Shown: piece after piece, positions 1 to 8,689 of the stretch
Position numbering within the stretch: the stretch's first letter is position 1
Layout: each line of letters starts with the position of its first letter
NCBI GenBank assembly: GCA_025656675.1
Contig: JAHXHN010000002.1
Coordinates: 351,302 to 415,301 of the forward strand
Direction of reading: 5' to 3'
Source: Candidatus Thiodiazotropha sp. (ex Codakia rugifera)
Lineage (GTDB): Bacteria; Pseudomonadota; Gammaproteobacteria; Chromatiales; Chromatiaceae
Length of the DNA: 64,000 nucleotides
The notes under the pieces: generated by a model
Database searches by the model: none
Told to the model about the DNA's origin: nothing
Seen by the model: only the letters and a program-made list of their open reading frames with translations
Made by a program: the position numbers and the translations under genes

Positions 1-50
1 TGAGTGGCATGTCCGGCATGGGCGGCATGAGTGGGATGTCCGGAAAATAG
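1..50 (+). CDS. C-terminal end of a Gly/Met/Ser-rich protein (partial)
   Basis: Only the last 15 residues are inside the window. Read in the frame starting at base 3, they give SGMSGMGGMSGMSGK and then a TAG stop at 48-50. The tail repeats Ser-Gly-Met and Gly-Gly-Met units. Such low-complexity Met/Gly tails occur in secreted and in metal-binding proteins, but nothing here identifies the family. A terminator-like hairpin about 190 bases downstream fits the end of this transcript. Confidence 0.6.
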   Translation, partial: SGMSGMGGMSGMSGK

Positions 51-238
51 TGGCATTGACAGACTGATCAACTTTGCTGGCTATTGCCTATTCAGTGCAT
101 GAGTCATTAAGTCATTAGCCAGCTTGATTAAGACAACAGGGATGTTTTTATCTAGATGTAGAAAAAGGTTAGATGTATTTGTGTAGATAATAATAAGTGC
201 TGTAAAAAATGATGGCCATTGTCATGTATTGACACAAT

Positions 239-270
239 AAACCGATTCTTATTGATCGGTTTTTTTTTTC
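239..270 (+). terminator. Rho-independent terminator
   Basis: The arms AAACCGAT (239-246) and ATCGGTTT (255-262) pair across an 8-base loop and run into a stretch of T. It lies after the partial gene at the window start and before the convergent diguanylate cyclase gene. Confidence 0.8.
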
Positions 271-411
271 TTTTTTATTACTACTGACTATGAATAACCC
301 AAGTGCAATAATTACATTTGATAAGCAGTGCTACAGCATCATTTCTGTTTTGTTGAGTCGATCTAGTCTTGGGTATTATTTTATTTGATCATGACTGACT
401 GGATTAACGCT

Positions 412-1668
412 CTACGTAATCAGTTTCTCGTGCTCAGCAGTATAGTTGACACAGCAATTTCGTCCTCTAGCTTTTGCCTGATACAGTGCCCTGTCAGCTG
501 CCTGGTAAAGATCAGTAAAGGATATCTTTGTATCACCATGGAGAATATGGATACCGGCAGAAATAGTTAGTACACCTCGGCCATCATTGTGCGTGTGTTT
601 AATGTTTTTGGCTTCTACCTTTCTACGAATTTCATCAACAAGTAGGTTGGCATCATGATCATTATTTGTTACTAATAAGCCACAAAACTCTTCACCGCCA
701 AAACGAAAAGCCAGGTCTGAGCTTCGGCGCATGCAGTCCTTGAAAATATCAGTAACCTGGCACAGCACTATATCACCCTGTCCATGACCATAGTTGTCGT
801 TATATTCCTTAAAATGATCAAGGTCGAAAATAAAGAAGCAAAGATAGTGACCGTCACGTCTTGCACGGTTAAACTCTCTCAGAAAAGTCTGTTGTAGATG
901 TCGGCGATTGTACAGTCCTGTCAATGGGTCTGTTATAGACAACATCTCCATCTCTTTTGAAAGCATTTTTTGTTTCGTTAATAATCCTCTTAGCTTGTCG
1001 TAGACTTGATCATGACTCTTTTTGAAATAGAAAATAATGTAAGTCAGCAAGAGTGAAGCCAATGCGAAGCGTAGAAAACTTTTATCACTCCATGCGCCAT
1101 TCTGCCATTCACCTATACCCATAAATACAATCGGAAAAATAATAGAGTAAAAAACTGCGGTATGTATCAACCCGCTGTGTTGTCCTTTTGTTATTATGGC
1201 GAACAGCGGGAAAAAAAATGTCCAGATAAGTGTGAAATCCTGATTTTTTGTGATCAGAGTGAGCGGAACGAATAAAAAATAAAGGACAACGATGACAGTG
1301 TTATCCAAGCGTTGCAAATTCTTGTGGTGGTAGTAATCAAAAATCGCAGTTGTTGTCAGAATCAGTGCTATACCGTCAACCAGGGCCACCCAGTAGACAT
1401 CTGTGAGGATATTATAGATACAGAAAAACAACAGAAACAGCGAAGCGATAAACAGAGAATAATATGATAAGCGACTACGCAGATAATCGGGGCTCTCAAT
1501 ATTCAGCCCGTCTTTAATTGTTAAGTACTTAGAAATCATTAAGTTACTGTAATTATGATGTATTTCCTTTAGTTTTGTATCGGCAGTAACAGAAAAATCT
1601 TTTGTTTTTGAAGAATCCTGGCCGCATAAATAGACGATGAGCCCAAACTGCCTATTCAGAGTGAGCAT
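412..1668 (-). CDS. Membrane-anchored diguanylate cyclase (GGDEF)
   Basis: Makes cyclic di-GMP from two GTP at the inner membrane. The first ~45 residues are soluble. About six hydrophobic helices follow (residues ~68-215), then a short linker and a GGDEF domain. The active-site loop is GGEEF (324-328), a functional variant. RSSD (315-318), five residues upstream, matches the RxxD product-inhibition site, so feedback control is likely. The 418-residue length suits a sensor-cyclase. The helical N-terminal domain is not one I can name and may sense a membrane or redox signal. Start uncertain: there is no clear ribosome site at 1668, and the internal Met at residue 43 would still keep all helices. 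Confidence 0.9.
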   Translation of the reverse strand: MLTLNRQFGLIVYLCGQDSSKTKDFSVTADTKLKEIHHNYSNLMISKYLTIKDGLNIESPDYLRSRLSYYSLFIASLFLLFFCIYNILTDVYWVALVDGIALILTTTAIFDYYHHKNLQRLDNTVIVVLYFLFVPLTLITKNQDFTLIWTFFFPLFAIITKGQHSGLIHTAVFYSIIFPIVFMGIGEWQNGAWSDKSFLRFALASLLLTYIIFYFKKSHDQVYDKLRGLLTKQKMLSKEMEMLSITDPLTGLYNRRHLQQTFLREFNRARRDGHYLCFFIFDLDHFKEYNDNYGHGQGDIVLCQVTDIFKDCMRRSSDLAFRFGGEEFCGLLVTNNDHDANLLVDEIRRKVEAKNIKHTHNDGRGVLTISAGIHILHGDTKISFTDLYQAADRALYQAKARGRNCCVNYTAEHEKLIT

Positions 1669-2035
1669 TTAAAGGGGTTTTTGGTTCTTGAGCCGTTCGA
1701 CAAGGGACAGATAAGGGTGTGTTCGTGTTGGGGAAATAGCTTATACACCTACCTGGTCAAGACGTTTCATGATTTGTTGAGGCTTGGTCAGAACAAATTG
1801 ATGCTTGAAATGTTACAAGACACTGAACCGGTTAGTACTCGAATCAGTTTAGTCTGTATTTTCACATGGAAATATAAAGATGTAATAAGTTCACATATAT
1901 TTATTTGAATGACTGCCTGATTGTGATCAAATCCGGCTGATGTAACTATTTTTTAGCATGACGGTACTTGAGGTATTTAAAAGCAGGAGTACGAGCTCGT
2001 GCCGGATAAGTGTTTACTAGAGTTAACAATACGTT
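1669..2035. other. Divergent spacer, no gene seen
   Basis: This stretch separates the minus-strand cyclase from the plus-strand channel gene and probably holds both promoters. The 75-codon frame inside it has no ribosome site or recognisable protein character. Confidence 0.5.
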
Positions 2036-3211
2036 ATGGCAGATACAAAAACGGAAACTACAAATACTGAGCCCTCAGAACCTGTTGAATCAGCATTGAA
2101 TACGGGGATGGAGCGACTTGTTGAGAAGATCGAAGTTCCTGAGCAACTGGAGCCTGTTGTCGCAATGCTAGGGGACCAACCCTGGATAAAAGGGGTACTC
2201 GTTCTGATATTGTTCTTTGTTCTGGCAAAGGTGGTCGAGTGGATCATAATACCTTTGATCAGGCGCATAACAGCCCGTACATCTACACATGTGGATGACT
2301 TGATAGTTCATAATATTCGTAGTCCTCTGTTTTGGACATTGGCACTTGTCGGTGTCCTGGTTGCTGCAGCAGTGATAGGAATAAGTGAGGGTTACCGCTC
2401 AACCCTTGTTTCATTCGTAACTTCATTGCTCATATTCCTATGGATGCTGTTTGCTGTTCGTGTTTCAAAATTATTACTTTCTGTAACCAGTCGGCGGGCA
2501 AAGCTGAATGCACTTGTAAGGCCTCAGACACTACCCCTATTTACAAATCTTGCAGCGATCGCAATCATCGTCTTCGCAGTCTATTTCATATTTCAGTCGT
2601 GGCATGTTGATATGACGGCCTGGTTAGCATCGGCGGGTATCGCGGGAATAGCTATCGGCTTTGCGGCAAAGGATACGCTCGCTAATCTGTTTTCCGGTGT
2701 CTTCATTATGGCCGATTCCCCGTACAAGATCGGTGATTATGTTGTGCTTGATGATGGTGGTGGGTTACGTGGAAAAGTTACTCATATAGGTATACGCAGT
2801 ACCCGTTTACTCACTCGAGACGATGTGGAAGTGACTATTCCGAATTCCATAATGGGTAATTCAAAAGTTGTTAATGAATCTGGTGGTCCACATATAAAAT
2901 ACCGTATCAGGGTCGCTGTGGGTGTGGCCTATGGCTCTGATGTAGATCAGGTGCGTGAAGTGCTGATGTCTGTTGCTGATGAATCAGATGCTGTTTGTGA
3001 TGAACCGGAGCCACGCGTGCGTTTTCGTACATTTGGTGCATCTTCACTTGATTTTGAATTACTCTGCTGGGTTAATAATCCAGAGTTGCGCGGTCGAGTT
3101 ATTGATGCATTAAACACAGCTATCTATAAACAATTCCTGGTCGAAGGCATCGAGATTCCATTTTCTAAACAGGATCTTTATATAAAAGAGCTACCAGATG
3201 ATTCAGTATGA
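2036..3211 (+). CDS. MscS-family mechanosensitive channel
   Basis: Small-conductance mechanosensitive channel of the inner membrane that opens under tension to release solutes during osmotic downshock. After a charged N-terminal stretch there are about five hydrophobic segments. The last is the pore helix, rich in Ala and Gly (around ASAGIAGIAIGFAAKDTLAN). Next comes the conserved beta-domain entry FSGVFIMADSPYKIGDYV, then IRSTRLLTRDDVEVTIPNS and the mixed alpha/beta C-terminal domain. At 391 residues it is longer than E. coli MscS, with extra N-terminal helices. It appears to be a single-gene unit. Family is certain; the paralogue is not. Confidence 0.93.
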   Translation: MADTKTETTNTEPSEPVESALNTGMERLVEKIEVPEQLEPVVAMLGDQPWIKGVLVLILFFVLAKVVEWIIIPLIRRITARTSTHVDDLIVHNIRSPLFWTLALVGVLVAAAVIGISEGYRSTLVSFVTSLLIFLWMLFAVRVSKLLLSVTSRRAKLNALVRPQTLPLFTNLAAIAIIVFAVYFIFQSWHVDMTAWLASAGIAGIAIGFAAKDTLANLFSGVFIMADSPYKIGDYVVLDDGGGLRGKVTHIGIRSTRLLTRDDVEVTIPNSIMGNSKVVNESGGPHIKYRIRVAVGVAYGSDVDQVREVLMSVADESDAVCDEPEPRVRFRTFGASSLDFELLCWVNNPELRGRVIDALNTAIYKQFLVEGIEIPFSKQDLYIKELPDDSV

Positions 3212-3284
3212 ACTGATAAGATAGGGAATAGTGCAAATAGATTTGCATGAACAGTGCATGCACATATCTTTCCTTATTTCACCT

Positions 3285-3812
3285 CTATCTACACTCTCCG
3301 ATAGAACCTTTTGCACAGATCCTTCCATCAGTCCAAATGGCATTATCAAATTTGGCTTTTATGATAATCGCCCCCAGTAGATTCGCACCTCTCAGATTTG
3401 CGCCAGAAAGATCTGCATCGAATAGACTGGCACCGGCTAGATTGGCAAGCATAAGGTTAGCATTTTGAAGATTGACACCATGAAGATGGGCATGCTCCAG
3501 GTTGCTAAGCATAAGATTGGTATCCTTTAGATTGGCGAGTTGAAAGATAGATCTAGAGAAGTTGGCTCGTTCAAAATTGGATCGATCGAGACGTGCGGAA
3601 GCGAGTGATGATTCATGCATATCGATGCCGGGAGCATTCACATCGATTAGTATTGCCCATGAACACTGGGCCTCGGGTTCTAGTTTGCAGACAGTGTTAA
3701 CATACGCCGTCTCAGTTATGTTTTTGGTCCAGGCCAAGACGGGTGTGAGCCAAACGAATGAAATGATGAGTGTGAGTGTAAAATAAAAAAAGCTGTATCT
3801 TAGTGAGATCAT
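3285..3812 (-). CDS. Secreted pentapeptide-repeat protein
   Basis: A typical signal peptide (hydrophobic core to about residue 27, ending VLA-W) precedes a short N-terminal region. About twenty A(N/D)LXX pentapeptides follow (LASAR, LDRSN, FERAN, FSRSI ... LSGAN, LRGAN). Such repeats fold as a right-handed quadrilateral beta-helix. The C-terminus has two cysteines (GRICAKGSIGEC) that could form a disulfide in the periplasm. The role is unknown; export argues against the gyrase-protection function of cytoplasmic Qnr-type members. The gene converges on the MscS gene. Confidence 0.85.
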   Translation of the reverse strand: MISLRYSFFYFTLTLIISFVWLTPVLAWTKNITETAYVNTVCKLEPEAQCSWAILIDVNAPGIDMHESSLASARLDRSNFERANFSRSIFQLANLKDTNLMLSNLEHAHLHGVNLQNANLMLANLAGASLFDADLSGANLRGANLLGAIIIKAKFDNAIWTDGRICAKGSIGECR

Positions 3813-4019
3813 TTGACGCTCCCAGGAGTGTAAATAGATATCGCGTATCTACTGCCGGGTCGCGATAGAATAGACCTAGTAAGGTACCAGGATAATAGTA
3901 GCCTATACCTCAATTGTGAGCGTAAAATAAACAGATTCATTGACCTATAACAATTAGTATTTGCTTCTAAACATGTGAGTAAGAAAATTACATTACAAAG
4001 ATTCGATTAGGATGTCGAT

Positions 4020-5333
4020 TTGAGAGCTATAGAAATTACGTTTATTGGCTGGATGGTAATTGGTTGCAACGGCAGCAGTGGCCCAACATCTTCAGATCAA
4101 ACAATACAAGCATCGTCAAACTGGTCAAGAGATATACTTTCAACCAGTTTGTTGGTTGACCTCAATTCAATGTCGGTAACAGCAGATATTGTTTTGGCCG
4201 GTTCAATGGAAACGACAGGTGCGTCATTCGAAGTGGGTGACCTGATGATTACGGGTGTAACCTCTGGTAGTGACTCACTTGACTACCGCTTAGATGCAGG
4301 CAGGTTGGATGTCGGTGTTCCTATCTCAATCAGTCCAGTCCATCTAGTAATCGATTACTCATTTCGCCTCCATAACAGTTTTAACGGTGTACTCGAGAAC
4401 GGGCTGACTTTTGCGTGGCCCTATTTTTGCGGCAATATCTATCCATGTAAATCCAATCCAAAAGAGGGACAGTCATTCGAACTTACACTTAATGGCGTGC
4501 CTGTGGGCAAGGAGGCGGTCTATGCCGCATCTATACCAGCTGATGCTCCATCATATATGGTCGGATGGGCTATCGGAGAATATAGTTACTTGGATCTAGG
4601 TACTACGACTAGCGGTACATTGGTCGGTGTCTACTACAGGCTGGTTAATGAAGCTAATGCTATTGAAGGGACACAGCATCTTCGTGATGTAATGGATTGG
4701 TATGAGCGGACCTATGGCGAGTATATCTTTGGTGAAAAAGTCGCCAGTGTCTCCGTTGACTGGGGAATAGGGCAGTTTGGCGGTTTGGAACACCATCCGT
4801 TCTGGCATATCGCGAGGGAGTCTATGTCTGATCAGACTGGACATGCTCATGAAGCAGCCCATGGTTGGTTCGGGAATGGTGTTCGTATAGCGTGTTGGGA
4901 AGATTTTGTGCTATCCGAGGGAGTGGCCTCATATCTCGCTGCACGATCATTAACCGAGGTCGGGGGCGAAATTCTGGGTAATAAGATCTGGGCGTCATAT
5001 TCAAATCAGCTTAATCGTCTTCAAAGCAGTAGGGAAAATAAAATTGCCTGGCCAGATTCGTGTAACCAAGTGGATATCATTGAAGATGGTTTGTTTGGGT
5101 CGGCGCCTTATATGAAGGGGGCATTTTTCTTCCGTGATGTAGAGCGCGTAGTAGGCAAGGATAGGCTAGACAAGGCTCTCCGTGAATTCTATATGGCCTA
5201 CAAAGGAGAATATGCAGGCATGCAAGATCTACTTGACAACATTATGATCTATACAGGCTATGATCCGACTGACTGTGCTAATGCTTGGTTGCGCACAGCC
5301 TCACTGCCGGTTAATGGTATATGCAACTACTAG
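4020..5333 (+). CDS. M1-type zinc metallopeptidase-like lipoprotein
   Basis: Likely surface or periplasmic gluzincin. HEAAH (277-281) followed by Glu300 gives HExxH-X18-E, the zinc site of the M1 aminopeptidase family. The loop GGLEHH (254-259) stands where M1 enzymes carry GxMEN, so substrate handling may differ. The N-terminus is short and hydrophobic, ending at VIGC (Cys16), a plausible lipobox. The start is TTG: AGGA lies seven bases upstream, and the nearby ATG at 4012 runs at once into a stop. At 437 residues it is much shorter than a full aminopeptidase N and lacks the long C-terminal helical domain. Confidence 0.8.
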   Translation: MRAIEITFIGWMVIGCNGSSGPTSSDQTIQASSNWSRDILSTSLLVDLNSMSVTADIVLAGSMETTGASFEVGDLMITGVTSGSDSLDYRLDAGRLDVGVPISISPVHLVIDYSFRLHNSFNGVLENGLTFAWPYFCGNIYPCKSNPKEGQSFELTLNGVPVGKEAVYAASIPADAPSYMVGWAIGEYSYLDLGTTTSGTLVGVYYRLVNEANAIEGTQHLRDVMDWYERTYGEYIFGEKVASVSVDWGIGQFGGLEHHPFWHIARESMSDQTGHAHEAAHGWFGNGVRIACWEDFVLSEGVASYLAARSLTEVGGEILGNKIWASYSNQLNRLQSSRENKIAWPDSCNQVDIIEDGLFGSAPYMKGAFFFRDVERVVGKDRLDKALREFYMAYKGEYAGMQDLLDNIMIYTGYDPTDCANAWLRTASLPVNGICNY

Positions 5334-5517
5334 TAATTAAAATAATAACAAGTAATTGCTGATTTACACATCATATTGGCAGCTTAACTGTGTTTGTTTT
5401 CCTGTCACCGGTTGCCAGGCGATAACCCCATGTGCAGGAAGTTTGTCGTTAATGAAATATGAAGTACAGATCAGGGTCAGAAATAGGATACAAACATATC
5501 ATGAGATAATTCAAGAA

Positions 5518-5883
5518 TTATTTGGGTACAGTTGCAATGACTGTTTTACCACCAATCCCGTGAACCAAATCATTTGCTCTAATCATAATGCGCTTGATTG
5601 TGACTGGAATATTCAATACGGCGTTTCGAGTAAAAGGTTGTTCATTGACATGTGGGTGTAACAATGTTCGTTTACCTAGTGGCTTACCATCAAGATCGAG
5701 CACTTCCCAGGAATTTGCGTAGTGTTCCCAGCCAGTATCTGCATGATAAACAGTGGTATCAATTGAATATCTATTGTCGCCAAGCGGGCGTATATCCACT
5801 TTAAGCACATTAGCCTCACCAGCAAAAGTAGTGCCTGAAAGTAAGATTAGAATAGTGGTAAAAAGCCTAAGTAACATCAACAT
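5518..5883 (-). CDS. Small exported protein, unknown function
   Basis: 121 residues with a clear signal peptide (core LLRLFTTILILLSGTTFA). The mature part looks all-beta, with phrases such as TVYHADTGWEHYANSWEVLD and HPHVNEQPFTR, and a Gly-rich GIGGKT stretch near the end. The histidines may bind metal, but no motif proves it. It lies upstream of the phospholipase D gene on the same strand? No: transcription on the minus strand reaches the phospholipase (6002-7480) first and then this gene, with ~120 bases between, so co-transcription is possible. I do not recognise the family. Confidence 0.7.
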   Translation of the reverse strand: MLMLLRLFTTILILLSGTTFAGEANVLKVDIRPLGDNRYSIDTTVYHADTGWEHYANSWEVLDLDGKPLGKRTLLHPHVNEQPFTRNAVLNIPVTIKRIMIRANDLVHGIGGKTVIATVPK

Positions 5884-6001
5884 ATAATTTCAACTATAAG
5901 TTTATGCGCTATTGAATAAATATCCGGTATTTTGTTGGGGTAGTTCTGTATGCTGGATAAACTTGTACTATTATCCTGTCGTGAATTATGACAACTGTAC
6001 A

Positions 6002-7480
6002 TTATAGTATAGGTTCAAGCGGTAACATACCCCAGAATATGACCTTTAGCTTTTTAATAAATCCTACATTTTGCAGCTGTTCAGATTCATTCGCATTCCA
6101 GCTATTCCCGGGAGCCATATCCTGCTTAATGGCTTGTTCTACTAGGCGAGCAATTTCATCATCGTGAATCACTATACCGGCTTCAGTATTTAAGTTAGCT
6201 GAACGTGGGTCAAAGTTAAATGTACCAATAAATGCAGTATTACCGTCTATAACCAGTGATTTTGCATGGATAGCGAATATTGGGGCACTCTTTTCCATTG
6301 CTCGATAACGGTCGATGAGCGTCTTAGCTATTGCTGGATTGGGTTTGAATTCATAGATCTTCAAACCCAAATCAAGTAATTTTTGTTTTTGCTTATCGTA
6401 ACCGGAGTAGGCTTGAAGGTTATCAGTTGATGCAAGCGAGTTGGTTACAATAGAAATTTCTACACCCTTATCAAGTAATTCAGAAAAGAAATCAAAACCA
6501 CCTGCAGGCATGATAAGGTAGGGGCTCTCGATCAGGATACTATTTTTGGCTTTAGAAAGTAGATTGATTAGTGATGTGGTTGACAGGCCGCCACCATCAA
6601 GCTGCGTAATATTGTTATTCTTGCCCGGTAAATCATGAATATAATAAGCATCAACCCATTGAAGCTTGCTCAGTATGCCATCGATTCGTACGCTCATGTC
6701 TGAGATGGCTGCGCGTACCTCAGGTGCATAGTTATCTGTATCCAGAGCATAGTTATGCAGCCACTCTGTGTAGTTTGTTATGGCGGCAGGTGTAATGGAC
6801 ATCTGTTTTTCTATAAGCAATGATGCAAGCGTAACGGAGAGTGGACTATGCCAGAAGTTATTGAAACTTTTCTGTATCGTTGGTATTACATCCCCTGCAG
6901 CGATTACATCACGATCTCTGAAGTTGTAGGTATGATCATAATCAAAATACTCGTCAGCCATATTTCTTCCACCAGTAATGGCAACTGTCTGATCATAGAT
7001 AACTAATTTATCATGCATACGCTGATTGGCACTTCGAAAATCGGTAAGTAGATTCCAAAGCTGTTGTAAAAACCCAATCCCGACTGAATGTTTCGGATTA
7101 TAAATTTTAATATGGATGTTGGGATGTGCGCTCAGCAACAGTATAGTCTCGGGGTCAGCATCAATCATCAGGTCATCCACAATCACCCTAACCTTGACGC
7201 CACGCTCTGCAGCGGTTAATAAAGCTTCACTGGCAAGTGTGCCTATATTATCGGTACTCCATATAAAATATTGTACGTCTATGGATATTTTGGCTGACTC
7301 TACCAACCAGGCGCGTGCCAATAATGATTCTTCACCTTTTTCCAGTATATATATTGCACTCTTGCCAGGGTGTTGGCTTACTGATGCTTCAAGAGTCTTT
7401 AGTGTATATGCGCTTTGACAGTTAGGTGTGAATAAAAAAAATAACAATAGACAGCATGATTTTAATAACTGGTATTTCAT
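6002..7480 (-). CDS. Exported phospholipase D / cardiolipin synthase-like protein
   Basis: Phosphatidyltransferase or phosphodiesterase with two HKD half-sites. The first is H156-x-K-x4-D163 (HDKLVIYD), the second H405-x-K-x4-D412 (HAKSLVID). Each is followed by the expected Gly-rich or Asn segment (TGGRN, GTFNFDPRS). A signal peptide (residues 1-23) places it in the periplasm or tethers it to the membrane. Length (492) and layout resemble ClsC-type cardiolipin synthases and exported PLD-family lipases. A role in phospholipid remodelling is inferred. Confidence 0.88.
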   Translation of the reverse strand: MKYQLLKSCCLLLFFLFTPNCQSAYTLKTLEASVSQHPGKSAIYILEKGEESLLARAWLVESAKISIDVQYFIWSTDNIGTLASEALLTAAERGVKVRVIVDDLMIDADPETILLLSAHPNIHIKIYNPKHSVGIGFLQQLWNLLTDFRSANQRMHDKLVIYDQTVAITGGRNMADEYFDYDHTYNFRDRDVIAAGDVIPTIQKSFNNFWHSPLSVTLASLLIEKQMSITPAAITNYTEWLHNYALDTDNYAPEVRAAISDMSVRIDGILSKLQWVDAYYIHDLPGKNNNITQLDGGGLSTTSLINLLSKAKNSILIESPYLIMPAGGFDFFSELLDKGVEISIVTNSLASTDNLQAYSGYDKQKQKLLDLGLKIYEFKPNPAIAKTLIDRYRAMEKSAPIFAIHAKSLVIDGNTAFIGTFNFDPRSANLNTEAGIVIHDDEIARLVEQAIKQDMAPGNSWNANESEQLQNVGFIKKLKVIFWGMLPLEPIL

Positions 7481-8305
7481 GGGATTACATATGTAGATAT
7501 GATCGTGTATATTGCTTTTGTTGCTATGGGATCAACATGCACTGGCTAATGCCATTTTCAGATATACTCATGATAAAGATAAACCTCTGAATAAGCATTA
7601 ACTATTTTATGCCAGTATGGGAATATGTTTGACGCTGATATCTGATTGTCATTGTGTATTGTAGTTATGTAAGCATAAGCATACTGTACCCAGTATATGA
7701 CTTAAAAAAACACATAATGGTCACCTCAAATTAAATGGTTTGTGAGTTATGGCATTAACTGCGTTGGTAATATGAAAATATTATTGAAGTGTTAATAATA
7801 ACTTATTCAATATCACGATTGAGCTGCCGTCCATACTCCTGTTCATAAGTGGCAATTCGAGATAGTGAGTGAATTCCCTGAACAGACACTCTTGCGGTAA
7901 TACCAGGAACCTTAACCTCCAAAGCATTGCTGTAAAATCAGCACGTGCGCTGGACAGTTGCATATTTATAATATGGCTACCATGATCATCCATAGGTCCG
8001 ATAGTTTAAAATGGTCGATTTTGGTTCTGTTTCAAAAAGATTGCTGTGAACAGATCAAATACTAGCTGACATAAGTGAATCACTAACATCAATGCAGAGG
8101 CTCAAGTAAGGCTGATTTGGACTATATATCAAAATACTATTCGATATGCCTGTAGTTATTAATATTCTGTGGGCCCGATGGCGGCTTAGGTAACATGTGG
8201 TTATAAAAAATAGACATCCTGAAAACAGGGTATGGCAATGACATAGAAATGTCCTATTATCAATTATGTAAGATATAGCATCAAAACAGAAAAAGAGAAA
8301 CTCTC
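7481..8305. other. Gene-poor 0.8-kb spacer
   Basis: The spacer is A/T-rich between divergent transcription units. One 70-codon minus-strand frame (7781-7993) lacks a ribosome site and any recognisable feature. I see no RNA gene or strong hairpin. It may be regulatory or gene debris. Confidence 0.5.
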
Positions 8306-8689
8306 ATGAACCTTGAGCGGGTCATTTTTGGATTTTTCATTATCCTCTCTTTAACATTTAATTTTGTTTTTGTAATTGGTGATATTGACAATCCAATGCA
8401 CCACAGTGTCTGGATATTAACCATTGCAATCCTCGTAAATCTGATAGCCACAGGCCTGAAATTGGGAGATAGATCTCAAGTAGGCGCATTATTGCTGGCT
8501 GCCAGCCTGGTTGCAGACCTTTTGTTGATTACAGCACGCGTGGTTTGGGTCATCTATCAAAATGATACGCTACAAGGTCCGAGTGCAGAGTCGATTGTTA
8601 CCATAGTTTCACTCGCAGGAGGTGCCCTAATAGCTAATATTGTTTCTGTCATCATATTGATTGGTGACACGCTCATGTCTCGTCGCTAA
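8306..8689 (+). CDS. DUF6394-like four-helix membrane protein
   Basis: 127 residues, almost entirely hydrophobic, with four likely transmembrane helices (about 5-25, 35-52, 60-84, 98-122). It begins MNLERVIFGFFIILSLTFNF, as I recall for DUF6394 proteins; that assignment is from memory. The next gene, an RCK-regulated K+ channel, starts at or just after its stop, so the two are almost certainly co-translated. A role as partner or accessory subunit of the channel is inferred from this coupling. Confidence 0.75.
   Translation: MNLERVIFGFFIILSLTFNFVFVIGDIDNPMHHSVWILTIAILVNLIATGLKLGDRSQVGALLLAASLVADLLLITARVVWVIYQNDTLQGPSAESIVTIVSLAGGALIANIVSVIILIGDTLMSRR

Noticed and set aside
7781-7993. 70-codon frame in the 7.5-8.3 kb spacer
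   Set aside because: No ribosome site, signal, helix or motif; ordinary composition for noncoding DNA.
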